In this document: in pieces, positions 16,613-24,735 of the stretch
How the letters are laid out: each line of letters starts with the position of its first letter
Position numbering within the stretch: the first letter of the stretch is position 1
Source of the DNA: Nitricoxidireducens sp046726235
GTDB taxonomy: Bacteria; Pseudomonadota; Gammaproteobacteria; Burkholderiales; Rhodocyclaceae
Direction: 5' to 3'
Length of the DNA: 64,000 nt
NCBI GenBank assembly: GCA_046726235.1
Contig: JBKPAD010000001.1
Span: 372,001 to 436,000, forward strand
Program-made: the position numbers and the translations under genes
The notes under the pieces: model-generated
Seen by the model: only the letters and a program-made list of their open reading frames with translations
Database searches by the model: none
What the model was told of the DNA's origin: nothing

Positions 16613-17274
16613 GGGCGCTGCTGGCGGTGATACGCCGCGACCTGCTGCTGGCGGCGCGGCGGAAGAGCGAGGTGCTCACCGCGTTGTTCTTTTTCATCAT
16701 CGTGACGAGCCTGTTTCCGCTCGGCATCGGGCCGGAGCCCGCGCTGCTGAAGAAAATCGCGCCCGGCGTATTATGGGTGGCCGCGCTGCTGGCGACCATG
16801 CTCGGCCTCAACCGTCTGTTCGCGGCCGACCATGCCGACGGCACGCTCGAGCAGATGGTGCTGTCGCCGACGCCGCTGGGCCTGCTGGTCGGCGGCAAGA
16901 TCGCGGCGCACTGGCTGCTGTCGGGCCTGCCGCTGGTGCTGCTGGCGCCGGTGCTGGGCCTGCAGTTCGACCTCGACGCCGGCGCGCTCGGCGTGCTGAT
17001 GCTGGCGCTGCTGCTCGGCACGCCGCTGTTGAGCCTGATCGGCTCTATCGGCGCGGCACTGACGCTGGGCCTGCGCGGCGGCGGCGTGCTGCTGAGCCTG
17101 CTGGTGCTGCCGCTCTATATCCCGGCGCTGATCTTCGGCGCCGGCGCAGTCGAGGCGCACATCGCCGGCATGGGTGCCGGCGGGCATTTGTCGCTGCTGG
17201 CGGCGCTGTTGGCGCTGGCGGTATTTTTCGCGCCGTGGGCGACCACGGCGGCCCTGAGAATTGCTTTGGAATAG
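16609..17274 (+). CDS. ccmB: Heme exporter membrane protein CcmB
   Basis: A 221-residue polytopic protein with about six hydrophobic segments and the family N-terminus (RRDLLLAARRKSEV). It is the membrane partner of CcmA. Its stop lies four bases before the ccmC start. Confidence 0.95.
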   Translation: MRALLAVIRRDLLLAARRKSEVLTALFFFIIVTSLFPLGIGPEPALLKKIAPGVLWVAALLATMLGLNRLFAADHADGTLEQMVLSPTPLGLLVGGKIAAHWLLSGLPLVLLAPVLGLQFDLDAGALGVLMLALLLGTPLLSLIGSIGAALTLGLRGGGVLLSLLVLPLYIPALIFGAGAVEAHIAGMGAGGHLSLLAALLALAVFFAPWATTAALRIALE

Positions 17275-17278
17275 TTGC

Positions 17279-18031
17279 ATGAGCAACAACCGCATCATCA
17301 ACTGGTTCAAGTTCGCCTCGCCGCAGAGCTTCTATCCGCTCGCCGGCAAGATGATCCCGTGGTTCTGGGCGCTGACGGCCGTGTTCGGCATCGCCGGCCT
17401 CTGGATCAGCTTCTTCGTCGCGCCCACCGACGCCCAGCAGGGCGAGGGCTACCGCATCATCTTCATCCACGTGCCGGCGTCGTGGATGTCGATGTTCATC
17501 TACATGGTGATGGCGGCCTGGGCCGGCATCGGCCTCGCGCTCAACACACGACTCTCCGGCATGATGGCGCAGGCCCTGGCGCCCACGGGCGCGCTGATGG
17601 CCTTCCTCTCGCTGTGGACCGGCGCCTTCTGGGGCAAGCCGATGTGGGGCACCTGGTGGGTCTGGGACGCGCGCCTGACCTCCGAACTGATCCTGCTGTT
17701 CCTCTATCTCGGCTTCATCGCGCTGCAGGCGGCGATCGACGATCCGCGCCGCGCCGACAAGGCCGGCGCGATCCTGGCGCTGGTCGGCGTCGTCAACGTG
17801 CCGATCATCTACTTTTCGGTGAAGTGGTGGAACACGCTGCACCAGGGCTCGACGATCAACATGACGAAGGCGCCCTCGATGGCGACGACCATGCTCTGGG
17901 GCATGCTGCTGATGGCGCTGTGCTTCTGGATGTATTCGATCGCCGTGGCGCTGATGCGCGCGCGCGCCATCATCCTCGAGCGCGAGGCGCACACCGAGTG
18001 GGTGAAGGAATTGAAGGAGGTGAAGCCATGA
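17279..18031 (+). CDS. ccmC: Heme exporter membrane protein CcmC
   Basis: A 250-residue protein with six membrane helices that transfers heme to CcmE. The tryptophan-rich periplasmic motif (WGTWWVWDARLTSE) is present, as are the flanking heme-ligand histidines (FIHVPASW and NTLHQG). The start at 17279 (MSNNR) is preferred over an in-frame ATG 18 bases upstream because it fits the family N-terminus. Confidence 0.96.
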   Translation: MSNNRIINWFKFASPQSFYPLAGKMIPWFWALTAVFGIAGLWISFFVAPTDAQQGEGYRIIFIHVPASWMSMFIYMVMAAWAGIGLALNTRLSGMMAQALAPTGALMAFLSLWTGAFWGKPMWGTWWVWDARLTSELILLFLYLGFIALQAAIDDPRRADKAGAILALVGVVNVPIIYFSVKWWNTLHQGSTINMTKAPSMATTMLWGMLLMALCFWMYSIAVALMRARAIILEREAHTEWVKELKEVKP

Positions 18032-18219
18032 ACTGGGGCTCGCCGGCGGAGTTCTTCGCCATGGGCGGCTACGCCCTTTACGTCTGGGGCAGCTTCGGCG
18101 TCTGTGCGCTGGCGCTGGTAGCGGAACCTATTCTGGTCGGCAGGCGTCGAAGCGACATCCTCAAGAGCCTGCGCCGCGAGGTGCTGGCCGAAGAAATCGA
18201 ACAGAAGGAATCCCATTGA
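18028..18219 (+). CDS. ccmD: Heme exporter protein CcmD
   Basis: A 63-residue single-pass protein with the usual CcmD pattern: aromatic N-terminal segment (FAMGGYALYVWGSF), one membrane helix, then a basic cytoplasmic tail (GRRRSDILKSLRRE). It overlaps ccmC by four bases and ccmE by four. It stabilises the CcmABC-CcmE complex. Confidence 0.93.
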   Translation: MNWGSPAEFFAMGGYALYVWGSFGVCALALVAEPILVGRRRSDILKSLRREVLAEEIEQKESH

Positions 18220-18656
18220 AGCCGAGACATAAACGAACCGCCATCATCGTCGGCGGTCTGGCCGCGGTCGGCATCGCCGCCGCCCTGGTGCTCAACGCCC
18301 TCAACAGCAACATTGCGCTCTACGTCACGCCGAGCGAGGTCGCGGCCGGCAAGGCCCCGCAGGGCCAGGCCTTCCGCATCGGCGGCATGGTCAAGGAAGG
18401 TTCGCTCAAGCGCGACAACCTGACGGTCAACTTCGTCATCACCGACACGGCGAAGGACATCCCGGTCGCCTACACCGGCATCCTTCCGGATCTGTTCAAG
18501 GAAGGCAAGGGCGCCGTCATCCAGGGCCGGCTCAATCCCGACGGGCAATTCAAGGCGACCGAAGTTCTGGCCAAGCATGACGAGAATTACATGCCGCCGG
18601 AGGCGCAGCACGCCGTAGATCAGGCGCAGAAGGCGCAGAAGACCGTCGTTCGATGA
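18216..18656 (+). CDS. ccmE: Heme chaperone CcmE
   Basis: A 146-residue membrane-anchored periplasmic heme chaperone. The covalent heme ligand is His121 in the AKHDENYMPPE motif. The start appears to be TTG at 18216, overlapping the ccmD stop; no ATG fits the conserved N-terminal anchor. Confidence 0.95.
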   Translation: MKPRHKRTAIIVGGLAAVGIAAALVLNALNSNIALYVTPSEVAAGKAPQGQAFRIGGMVKEGSLKRDNLTVNFVITDTAKDIPVAYTGILPDLFKEGKGAVIQGRLNPDGQFKATEVLAKHDENYMPPEAQHAVDQAQKAQKTVVR

Positions 18657-20602
18657 TCCCGGAGTTCGGGCATTTCACCCTGATCCTCGCGCTCTGCGTG
18701 GTGGCGGTGCAGGGCGCGCTGCCGCTGATGGGCGCGCAGCAGGGGCGGCAGGACTGGATCGCGCTGGCGCGCCCCACCGCGCAGGCGGCCTTCCTGCTCG
18801 TGCTGGTTTCGTTCCTGTGCCTGGCGTGGGCCTTCTATGCCAGCGACTTTTCGGTCGCCTACGTCGCCCAGCACTCGAATTCGCAGCTGCCGACGCTGTA
18901 CCGCGTCGCGGCGGTCTGGGGCGGCCATGAAGGCTCGCTGCTGCTGTGGGTGCTGCTGCTCGCCGGCTGGACCTTCGCCGTCGCCCAGCGCTCGAAGACG
19001 CTCGACGAGGCGATGGTGGCGCGCGTCATCGGCGTGCTCGGCCTCGTCTCGCTCGGCCTGCTCGCCTTCATCCTGCTGACCTCGAACCCCTTCGAGCGCC
19101 TGCTGCCGGCGGCCGAGGACGGCCGCGACCTGAACCCGCTGCTGCAGGACCCTGGCCTCGTGTTCCACCCGCCGATGCTCTACATGGGCTACGTCGGCTT
19201 CTCCGTGGCCTTCGCCTTCGCCATCGCCGCGCTGCTCTCGGGCAAGCTCGACGCCGCCTGGGCGCGCTGGTCGCGGCCGTGGACCATCACCGCCTGGATC
19301 TTCCTCACGCTCGGCATCGCGCTCGGTTCGTGGTGGGCCTACTACGAACTCGGCTGGGGCGGCTGGTGGTTCTGGGACCCGGTGGAGAACGCCTCCTTCA
19401 TGCCCTGGCTGGTCGGCACGGCGCTGATCCACTCGCTGGCCGTGACCGAAAAGCGCGGCAGCTTCAAGAACTGGACCGTGCTGCTGGCGATCGCTGCCTT
19501 CTCGCTGTCGCTGCTCGGCACGTTCCTCGTGCGCTCGGGCGTGCTGACCTCGGTGCATGCCTTCGCCACCGATCCGCGCCGCGGCATTTTCATCCTGATC
19601 CTGCTGGCGCTGGTGGTCGGCTCGTCGCTGCTGCTGTTCGCCTGGCGCGCGCCCAGGGTCAGCCTCGGCGGCGCCTTCAGTCTGGTCTCGCGCGAGACGC
19701 TGCTGCTGCTGAACAACGTGCTGCTGGTGGTCGCCTGCGGCTCGGTGCTGCTCGGCACGCTCTACCCGCTGCTGATCGACGCGCTCAACATGGGCAAGCT
19801 CTCGGTCGGCCCGCCCTACTTCAACGCCGTGTTCGTGCCGATCATGGTGCCGGTGCTGTTCCTGATGGCGGCTGGTCCGGTGGCGCGCTGGAAGCACGCC
19901 GAGCTGCGCGACATCGCGCGCCGCCTGTGGATTCCCGGTGCTGCCGCGCTCGCAGCCGGCGCGATCCTGCCGGCGCTGGCGGGCAAGTGGTCGCCGCTGG
20001 TGGGCATGAGCCTGATGCTGGCCGCCTGGATCACCGCCGCGGCGGTCATGCAGATCGTGGAGCGCCTGCGCAGCGGCATGCCGCCGACGTCGTTCTGGGG
20101 CATGCAATGCGGCCACCTCGGCATCGCCGTGTTCGTCGTCGGGGTCGCCATGGTCGGCGGCTACCAGGACGAGCAGGACGTGCGCATGGAGCCGGGCGAG
20201 GTCGTCTCGGTCGGCGGCTACACCTTCCGCTTCCTCGGCGTCGCCGACGTGCCGGGGCCGAACTATCGTGCGGCGCGCGGCGAATTCGAGCTGCTGCAGG
20301 ACGGCAAGGTGCTGCGCAAGCTGTATCCGGAGAAGCGCAGCTACTTCTCGTCGCAGATGCCGATGACCGAGGCCGCGATCGACTCCGGCTTCACGCGCGA
20401 CGTCTATGTCTCGCTCGGCGAGCCGCTCGACGGCCGCGCCTGGGCGGTGCGCGTGTATTACAAACCTTTCGTTGACTGGATCTGGGGCGGCTGCCTGCTG
20501 ATGGCGCTCGGCGGCGTGCTCGCGGCGTCCGACCGCCGCTATCGCCTGCGCGTCAAGCCGGTTGCGGCGGCTGCGGCAGCCGTGGCGCCGGCCGCTTCCT
20601 GA
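18653..20602 (+). CDS. ccmF: Cytochrome c heme lyase subunit CcmF
   Basis: A 649-residue polytopic protein, the heme-ligation core with CcmH. The WWD motif (WGGWWFWDPVENAS) and conserved histidines (GGHEGSL, LVFHPP, LIHSLAVTEKRG) are present, as is the C-terminal periplasmic domain ending in helices. The length is normal. Start overlaps the ccmE stop. Confidence 0.97.
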   Translation: MIPEFGHFTLILALCVVAVQGALPLMGAQQGRQDWIALARPTAQAAFLLVLVSFLCLAWAFYASDFSVAYVAQHSNSQLPTLYRVAAVWGGHEGSLLLWVLLLAGWTFAVAQRSKTLDEAMVARVIGVLGLVSLGLLAFILLTSNPFERLLPAAEDGRDLNPLLQDPGLVFHPPMLYMGYVGFSVAFAFAIAALLSGKLDAAWARWSRPWTITAWIFLTLGIALGSWWAYYELGWGGWWFWDPVENASFMPWLVGTALIHSLAVTEKRGSFKNWTVLLAIAAFSLSLLGTFLVRSGVLTSVHAFATDPRRGIFILILLALVVGSSLLLFAWRAPRVSLGGAFSLVSRETLLLLNNVLLVVACGSVLLGTLYPLLIDALNMGKLSVGPPYFNAVFVPIMVPVLFLMAAGPVARWKHAELRDIARRLWIPGAAALAAGAILPALAGKWSPLVGMSLMLAAWITAAAVMQIVERLRSGMPPTSFWGMQCGHLGIAVFVVGVAMVGGYQDEQDVRMEPGEVVSVGGYTFRFLGVADVPGPNYRAARGEFELLQDGKVLRKLYPEKRSYFSSQMPMTEAAIDSGFTRDVYVSLGEPLDGRAWAVRVYYKPFVDWIWGGCLLMALGGVLAASDRRYRLRVKPVAAAAAAVAPAAS

Positions 20603-20614
20603 GAAAAACAAGCC

Positions 20615-21142
20615 ATGAAGAAATTTCTCCTCCCGCTCGCCCTGTTCGTCGTGCTGGTCGGCTTCCTCGCCGTCGGCCTCAACCGCAACCCGCGCGAAGT
20701 GCCTTCGCCGCTGGTCGGCAAGCCGGCGCCGGCGTTCAAGCTGGTCCAGCTCGCCGAGCCCGACAAGGAATTTTCGCCGGCCGACATGGCGGGCAAGGTG
20801 TGGATGCTCAACGTCTGGTCGTCGTGGTGCGTGTCGTGCCGCGAGGAACATCCGCTGCTGGTCGAGTTCGCGCGCGCCGGCGTGGCGCCGCTGATCGGCC
20901 TCGACTACAAGGACCAGCGCGGCGACGCGCTGCGCTGGCTCAAGCAGTTCGGCAATCCCTACGACTTCTCCGCCTTCGACGCCGACGGCCGCGTCGGCAT
21001 CGACTACGGCGTCTATGGCGTGCCCGAGACCTACGTCATCGACAAGGCCGGCGTGATCCGCTACAAGCACATCGGCCCGGTCACCGTCGAGGCGCTCGAG
21101 AAGAAGATCATCCCGTTGATCAACGAGTTGAAACGGTCGTGA
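20615..21142 (+). CDS. ccmG: Thiol:disulfide interchange protein CcmG/DsbE
   Basis: A 175-residue membrane-anchored thioredoxin that keeps apocytochrome heme-site cysteines reduced. The active site is WC72VSC75 followed by REEHP, as in the CcmG group, with the family cis-Pro segment VPETYVID. Its stop overlaps the ccmH start by one base. Confidence 0.95.
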   Translation: MKKFLLPLALFVVLVGFLAVGLNRNPREVPSPLVGKPAPAFKLVQLAEPDKEFSPADMAGKVWMLNVWSSWCVSCREEHPLLVEFARAGVAPLIGLDYKDQRGDALRWLKQFGNPYDFSAFDADGRVGIDYGVYGVPETYVIDKAGVIRYKHIGPVTVEALEKKIIPLINELKRS

Positions 21143-21603
21143 TGAAGCGCCTGTTCGCCTTGCTGCTGGCGCTCGCCGCCTGCGCCAGCCTCGCCGTGGC
21201 CAAGGAGGCCGCGCCGCTGGCGGACGATCCGGAAATCGAGAAGCGCCTGATCGCGATCTCCGAGGAGCTGCGCTGCCTGGTGTGCCAGAACGAATCGCTC
21301 GCCGGCTCGCGCGCCGACCTGGCGCAGGACCTGCGCCGCGAAGTGCGCAAGCTGCTCAAGGAAGGCAAGACCGACGCCGAGGTGCGCGAGTTCATGGTCA
21401 GCCGCTACGGCGACTTCGTGCTCTACCGTCCGCCGATGAAGCCGACGACCTGGCTGCTGTGGGCCGGTCCGTTCGTGTTCGTCATCGCCGGCGTCGCCGT
21501 GCTGATCGCTTACCTGCGCCGCCGCGGCCGCGAAGTGAAAGACACTCCGCTGTCGGCCGAGGAAGCGCGACGCGCCGAAGAATTCCTCAAGGATCAGAAC
21601 TGA
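21142..21603 (+). CDS. ccmH: Cytochrome c maturation protein CcmH (CcmL-type)
   Basis: A 153-residue protein with a signal peptide, the LRC45LVC48QN redox motif that handles apocytochrome thiols, and a C-terminal membrane anchor. It is the short form with the TPR part encoded separately by ccmI. Stop and next start overlap (TGATG). Confidence 0.95.
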   Translation: MKRLFALLLALAACASLAVAKEAAPLADDPEIEKRLIAISEELRCLVCQNESLAGSRADLAQDLRREVRKLLKEGKTDAEVREFMVSRYGDFVLYRPPMKPTTWLLWAGPFVFVIAGVAVLIAYLRRRGREVKDTPLSAEEARRAEEFLKDQN

Positions 21604-22445
21604 TGTCCGGCTTCCTGATTGCCGTCCTGGTTGCCGTCGCCGTCACCCTGCTCCTGGTGCTGCGGCCGCTGATCTGGCGCCGGGGCACTGCCGCCGCCGC
21701 GTCGCACCGGCAGCTCAACGCCGCGATCTACCGCGACCAGTTCGCCGAGCTCGAGCGCGATCGCGCCGAGGGCACCCTGGCCGAGGAGGACTACCAGCAG
21801 GCGCGCACGGAATTGCAGCGCCGCGTGCTCGAAGACGGCCAGGAAGACGTTGTCATTAAGGCCACGCCGGCACCGAAGAAGACGCTGGTGGCGCTCGCGC
21901 TGCCCGTCGCCGCCATCGCGCTCTATCTGCTGCTCGGCAACCCGGCCGGCATCAACCCGCCCGAGCCGCAGCAGCGCTTCACGGCGCAGGAAATCGAGAA
22001 CATGGTCGCCGGCCTCGCCGCCAGACTGGAGAAGGAGCCGGACAACCTCCAAGGCTGGACGATGCTGGCGCGCTCCTATCGCGCCATGGGCCGGCTGCCG
22101 GAAGCGGAGAAGGCCTTCGAGCGCGCCGGGAAGTTCATCGAGAACGACGCCCAGCTGCTCGCCGACTACGCCGACGTCGCCGCCGCGAACGCGCGTGGCG
22201 ACTTCAAGGGCAAGCCGATGCAGCTGATCGAAAAGGCCTTGAAGGTCGATCCGGACAACCCGCAGGCGCTCTGGCTCGCCGGCTCGGCCGCCTTTGCGCG
22301 CCAGGACTTCGCAGGCGCCGTCGCTCACTGGGAGCGCCTTGCGGCGCAACTGCCGCCCGAGTCCGAAGATGCCCAGATGCTGCGCGCCAACATCGGCGAG
22401 GCGCGTGCCGCCATCGACCAAGGCAAGGCGAAGCCGCGCAAGTAG
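21603..22445 (+). CDS. ccmI: Cytochrome c maturation apocytochrome chaperone CcmI
   Basis: A 280-residue protein: two N-terminal membrane helices (about residues 3-22 and 95-113) bracketing a cytoplasmic loop with the family RDQFAELERDRAEGTL segment, then a periplasmic TPR domain (DNLQGWTMLARSYRAMGR; PDNPQALWLAGSAAF). It binds apocytochrome C-termini. Last gene of the ccm operon. Confidence 0.94.
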   Translation: MSGFLIAVLVAVAVTLLLVLRPLIWRRGTAAAASHRQLNAAIYRDQFAELERDRAEGTLAEEDYQQARTELQRRVLEDGQEDVVIKATPAPKKTLVALALPVAAIALYLLLGNPAGINPPEPQQRFTAQEIENMVAGLAARLEKEPDNLQGWTMLARSYRAMGRLPEAEKAFERAGKFIENDAQLLADYADVAAANARGDFKGKPMQLIEKALKVDPDNPQALWLAGSAAFARQDFAGAVAHWERLAAQLPPESEDAQMLRANIGEARAAIDQGKAKPRK

Positions 22446-22520
22446 GCCGGATCCGCGTAGGGCTAAGGTGCTAGCCCACTTATCCTAGATCAATGTAGGC
22501 CTCCTGCCGCAGCGGGTATC

Positions 22521-22551
22521 GTGTCTCCACGATTTGATCTCGTGGAGACAC
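22521..22551 (+). promoter_or_regulatory. Perfect 12-bp hairpin masking the ribosome binding site of the NapC-type gene
   Basis: Arms 22521-22532 and 22540-22551 are perfect reverse complements (gtgtctccacga / tcgtggagacac) with loop tttgatc. The right arm contains the only plausible Shine-Dalgarno sequence (tggaga) and ends two bases before the ATG at 22554. In RNA this would hide the translation start; as DNA it could be an operator. Function inferred only. Confidence 0.6.
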
Positions 22552-22553
22552 AG

Positions 22554-23144
22554 ATGGGCGACAAGGAAAGCTCCGGGCTCTGGAGCGTGTTGAAGAAACC
22601 CAGCGCCAAGTATTCGCTGATCGGGCTGCTGACGGTCGGTTTCTTCTCCGGCATCGTTTTCTGGGGCGGCTTCAACACCGCCATGGAAGCCACCAACACG
22701 CTGGAGTTCTGCATCGGCTGTCACGAGATGCAGGACACGGTCTATCAGGAATACAAGAAGACCATCCACTACTCGAACCGCACCGGCGTGCGCGCCGTGT
22801 GCTCCGACTGCCACGTACCGAAGGACTGGGTGCACAAGATGGCGCGCAAGATCCAGGCGTCGGGCGAGGTGTACGGCAAGATCATGGGCACCATCGACAC
22901 GCCGGAGAAGTTCGAGGCCAAGCGGCTGGAGCTGGCCGAGCACGAATGGGCGCGCATGAAGAAGGCAGATTCGCGCGAGTGCCGCAACTGCCACAGCTTC
23001 GACGGCATGAACGCCGAAGTGCAGAAGCAGCGTGCGCGCAAGCAGCACGAACTGGCCCAGCGCGACAAGCAAACGTGCATCGAGTGCCACAAGGGCATCG
23101 CCCACAAGAAGCCCCAGGGCATGAAGGAAGACGACGACGAATAA
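22554..23144 (+). CDS. Tetraheme NapC/NirT/CymA-type membrane quinol dehydrogenase
   Basis: A 196-residue protein with one N-terminal membrane helix (about residues 21-41) and four CXXCH motifs with first Cys at 53, 83, 143 and 175. This fits the NapC/NirT family, which oxidises quinol and passes electrons to periplasmic partners; CymA of Shewanella is the member that serves extracellular respiration. No nap or nir genes are nearby, and the electron-transfer locus and ccm operon lie directly upstream, so a CymA-like role is inferred. The start at 22554 follows the ribosome-site hairpin; an earlier in-frame ATG would need the hairpin to be coding. Confidence 0.9.
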   Translation: MGDKESSGLWSVLKKPSAKYSLIGLLTVGFFSGIVFWGGFNTAMEATNTLEFCIGCHEMQDTVYQEYKKTIHYSNRTGVRAVCSDCHVPKDWVHKMARKIQASGEVYGKIMGTIDTPEKFEAKRLELAEHEWARMKKADSRECRNCHSFDGMNAEVQKQRARKQHELAQRDKQTCIECHKGIAHKKPQGMKEDDDE

Positions 23145-23159
23145 AGCAGTCGCTCGGGG

Positions 23160-23194
23160 AACGCACGGGGCAGCTTCGGCTGCCCTTTGCGTTT
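23160..23194. terminator. Bidirectional terminator between the NapC-type gene and lnt
   Basis: Interrupted inverted repeat: aacgca (23160-23165) with tgcgtt (23188-23193) and gggcagc with gctgccc around a ttcg loop. It serves the two convergent genes. Confidence 0.75.
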
Positions 23195-24652
23195 CTAGCG
23201 CTTGCGGCGGCGCGCGAGCAGGGCGGGCAGCAGGGCCAGCAGCGCCAGCGTCACGGCGCCGACGTTGCCGTAGCGCACGTAGGGCGTCGTTCCGCCATGG
23301 CCGTGCACCTGCGCGACCAGCGCACCGGTCGTGAAGGGTTCGAGCACGGCGACCACCGTGCCGTCGGCGGCGATTGCCGCCGTCATGCCGGTGTTGGTCG
23401 CGCGCAGCATCGGCCGTCCGGTCTCGAGCGCGCGCATCTGCGAGATCTGCAGGTGCTGCGGCTGCGCCAGCGAATCGCCGAACCAGGCGGTGTTCGAGAG
23501 GTTCACCAGCAGCGTCGCCGCGGGCAGGGCGCGGATCAGCTCCTCGCCGAACAGGTCCTCGTAGCATATCGTCGGCGCCAGCTTCTGGCCGGCCGCCGCC
23601 AGCGGCGGCTGCAGCGGCGGGCCGGCGCTGAAGTCGGACATGGGGATGCGGGCGAGCTTGAAGAACCAGCCGAAGCCCGGCGGCGCGTACTCGCCGAACG
23701 GCACCAGGTGGCGCTTGGCGTAGCCCTGGACCTCGAAGCCGGTGCCCTCGCGCTGCAGCGCCACGGCGCCGTTGGTGTAGCCGCTCAGTTGCCCGTTTTC
23801 GCGCGTGCGCACCGCGACGCCCGCGAGCACCGGACCGTGGCGCGTGAGATCGAAGAGGAGTTCGCGCGGCAGCTCGTCGAAGAACACCGGCAGCGCGGTT
23901 TCGGGCAGCACCGTGAGGTCGGCCGGCGTGCGCGCGACGAGCGCGGCGTAGGTGTCCAGCGACAGCGCCGCGCGCTGCGGGTCCCACTTCAGGCTCTGCG
24001 GGATGTTGCCCTGGAGCAGGCTCACGCGCAGCGGCTCGCCCTGCGCGTGAGTGAAGGCGACGCCGCGCAGGACGAATCCCGCGGCGAACAGCAGCGCCAG
24101 CAGCACTGCCGCGCGGCCGCGCGGCGCGAAGGCCGCGGCGGCCGCGCCGAACGCCACCAGCAGGCCGACGCCATAGACGCCGAGCAGCGGTGCGAAGCCG
24201 GAGAGCGGGCTCGGCGGCGTTTGCGAGTAGCCGAGCGAGAGCCAGGGGAAGCCCGTGAACACCCAGCCACGCAGCCACTCGGCGAGCGTCCACAGCGCCG
24301 CGACGAGCAGGGCGTCGACCACCGCGCGGCCGCTGCGCAGGCGCGCGAACGCGTAGCCCGTCAGGGCGGGGAAGAGCGCCAGCACGAGGCAGAACAGCAG
24401 CGTGGCGATCGCCGCCACCGGCGCCGCCATGCCGCCGAATTCGTTGAGGCTCACGTAGACCCATGACACGCCGGCGAGGAAAAAGCCGAGGCCCCATGCG
24501 TAGCCGAGCTTCGCCGCACGCGCGGGCGTCGCGTCGCGCCAGCCGTGGAACAGCAGCGCGAGGGTGAGAAACGGCAGCGGGAACAGGCCGAAGGGCGCGA
24601 AGCCGGCGACGCTCAGTGCGCCGAGCACGAAGGCGGCGGGAAGCCGGTGCAT
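23195..24652 (-). CDS. lnt: Apolipoprotein N-acyltransferase
   Basis: A 485-residue inner-membrane enzyme that adds the third acyl chain to bacterial lipoproteins. It has about seven N-terminal membrane helices followed by the nitrilase-type domain with the triad Glu in LPETALP, Lys in AKRHLVPFGEY and Cys in TICYEDLFG. The start at 24652 (MHRLPAAF) matches the usual beginning; the frame remains open upstream only as non-conserved sequence. It is separated from corC by a gene in the opposite direction, which breaks the common corC-lnt adjacency. Confidence 0.96.
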   Translation of the reverse strand: MHRLPAAFVLGALSVAGFAPFGLFPLPFLTLALLFHGWRDATPARAAKLGYAWGLGFFLAGVSWVYVSLNEFGGMAAPVAAIATLLFCLVLALFPALTGYAFARLRSGRAVVDALLVAALWTLAEWLRGWVFTGFPWLSLGYSQTPPSPLSGFAPLLGVYGVGLLVAFGAAAAAFAPRGRAAVLLALLFAAGFVLRGVAFTHAQGEPLRVSLLQGNIPQSLKWDPQRAALSLDTYAALVARTPADLTVLPETALPVFFDELPRELLFDLTRHGPVLAGVAVRTRENGQLSGYTNGAVALQREGTGFEVQGYAKRHLVPFGEYAPPGFGWFFKLARIPMSDFSAGPPLQPPLAAAGQKLAPTICYEDLFGEELIRALPAATLLVNLSNTAWFGDSLAQPQHLQISQMRALETGRPMLRATNTGMTAAIAADGTVVAVLEPFTTGALVAQVHGHGGTTPYVRYGNVGAVTLALLALLPALLARRRKR

Positions 24653-24735
24653 CAAGCGGGCCGGGTGGGCCGTAAGTCCGTGAGTTGGCGGCACGCGCGG
24701 CCCTTGGTTGAGAAGACGATGTGATATTTTAGGCC

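Noticed and set aside
18620..21070. Minus-strand open frame of about 816 codons opposite ccmF and ccmG
   Set aside because: Antisense to ccmF and ccmG; Glu/Arg/His-rich composition and no recognisable domain.
22460..22477. Six-bp inverted repeat (gggcta / tagccc) after ccmI
   Set aside because: Too short and without T-tract; read-through into the NapC-type gene remains possible.
22475..22500. Possible FNR/ANR box before the NapC-type gene
   Set aside because: Only a half-site-like atcaa is visible; the matching ttgat at the right spacing is missing.
24704..24730. Possible promoter of the FapA gene (ttggtt / tatttt)
   Set aside because: Hexamers are poor and the spacer is only 15 bases, so I did not list it as a feature.
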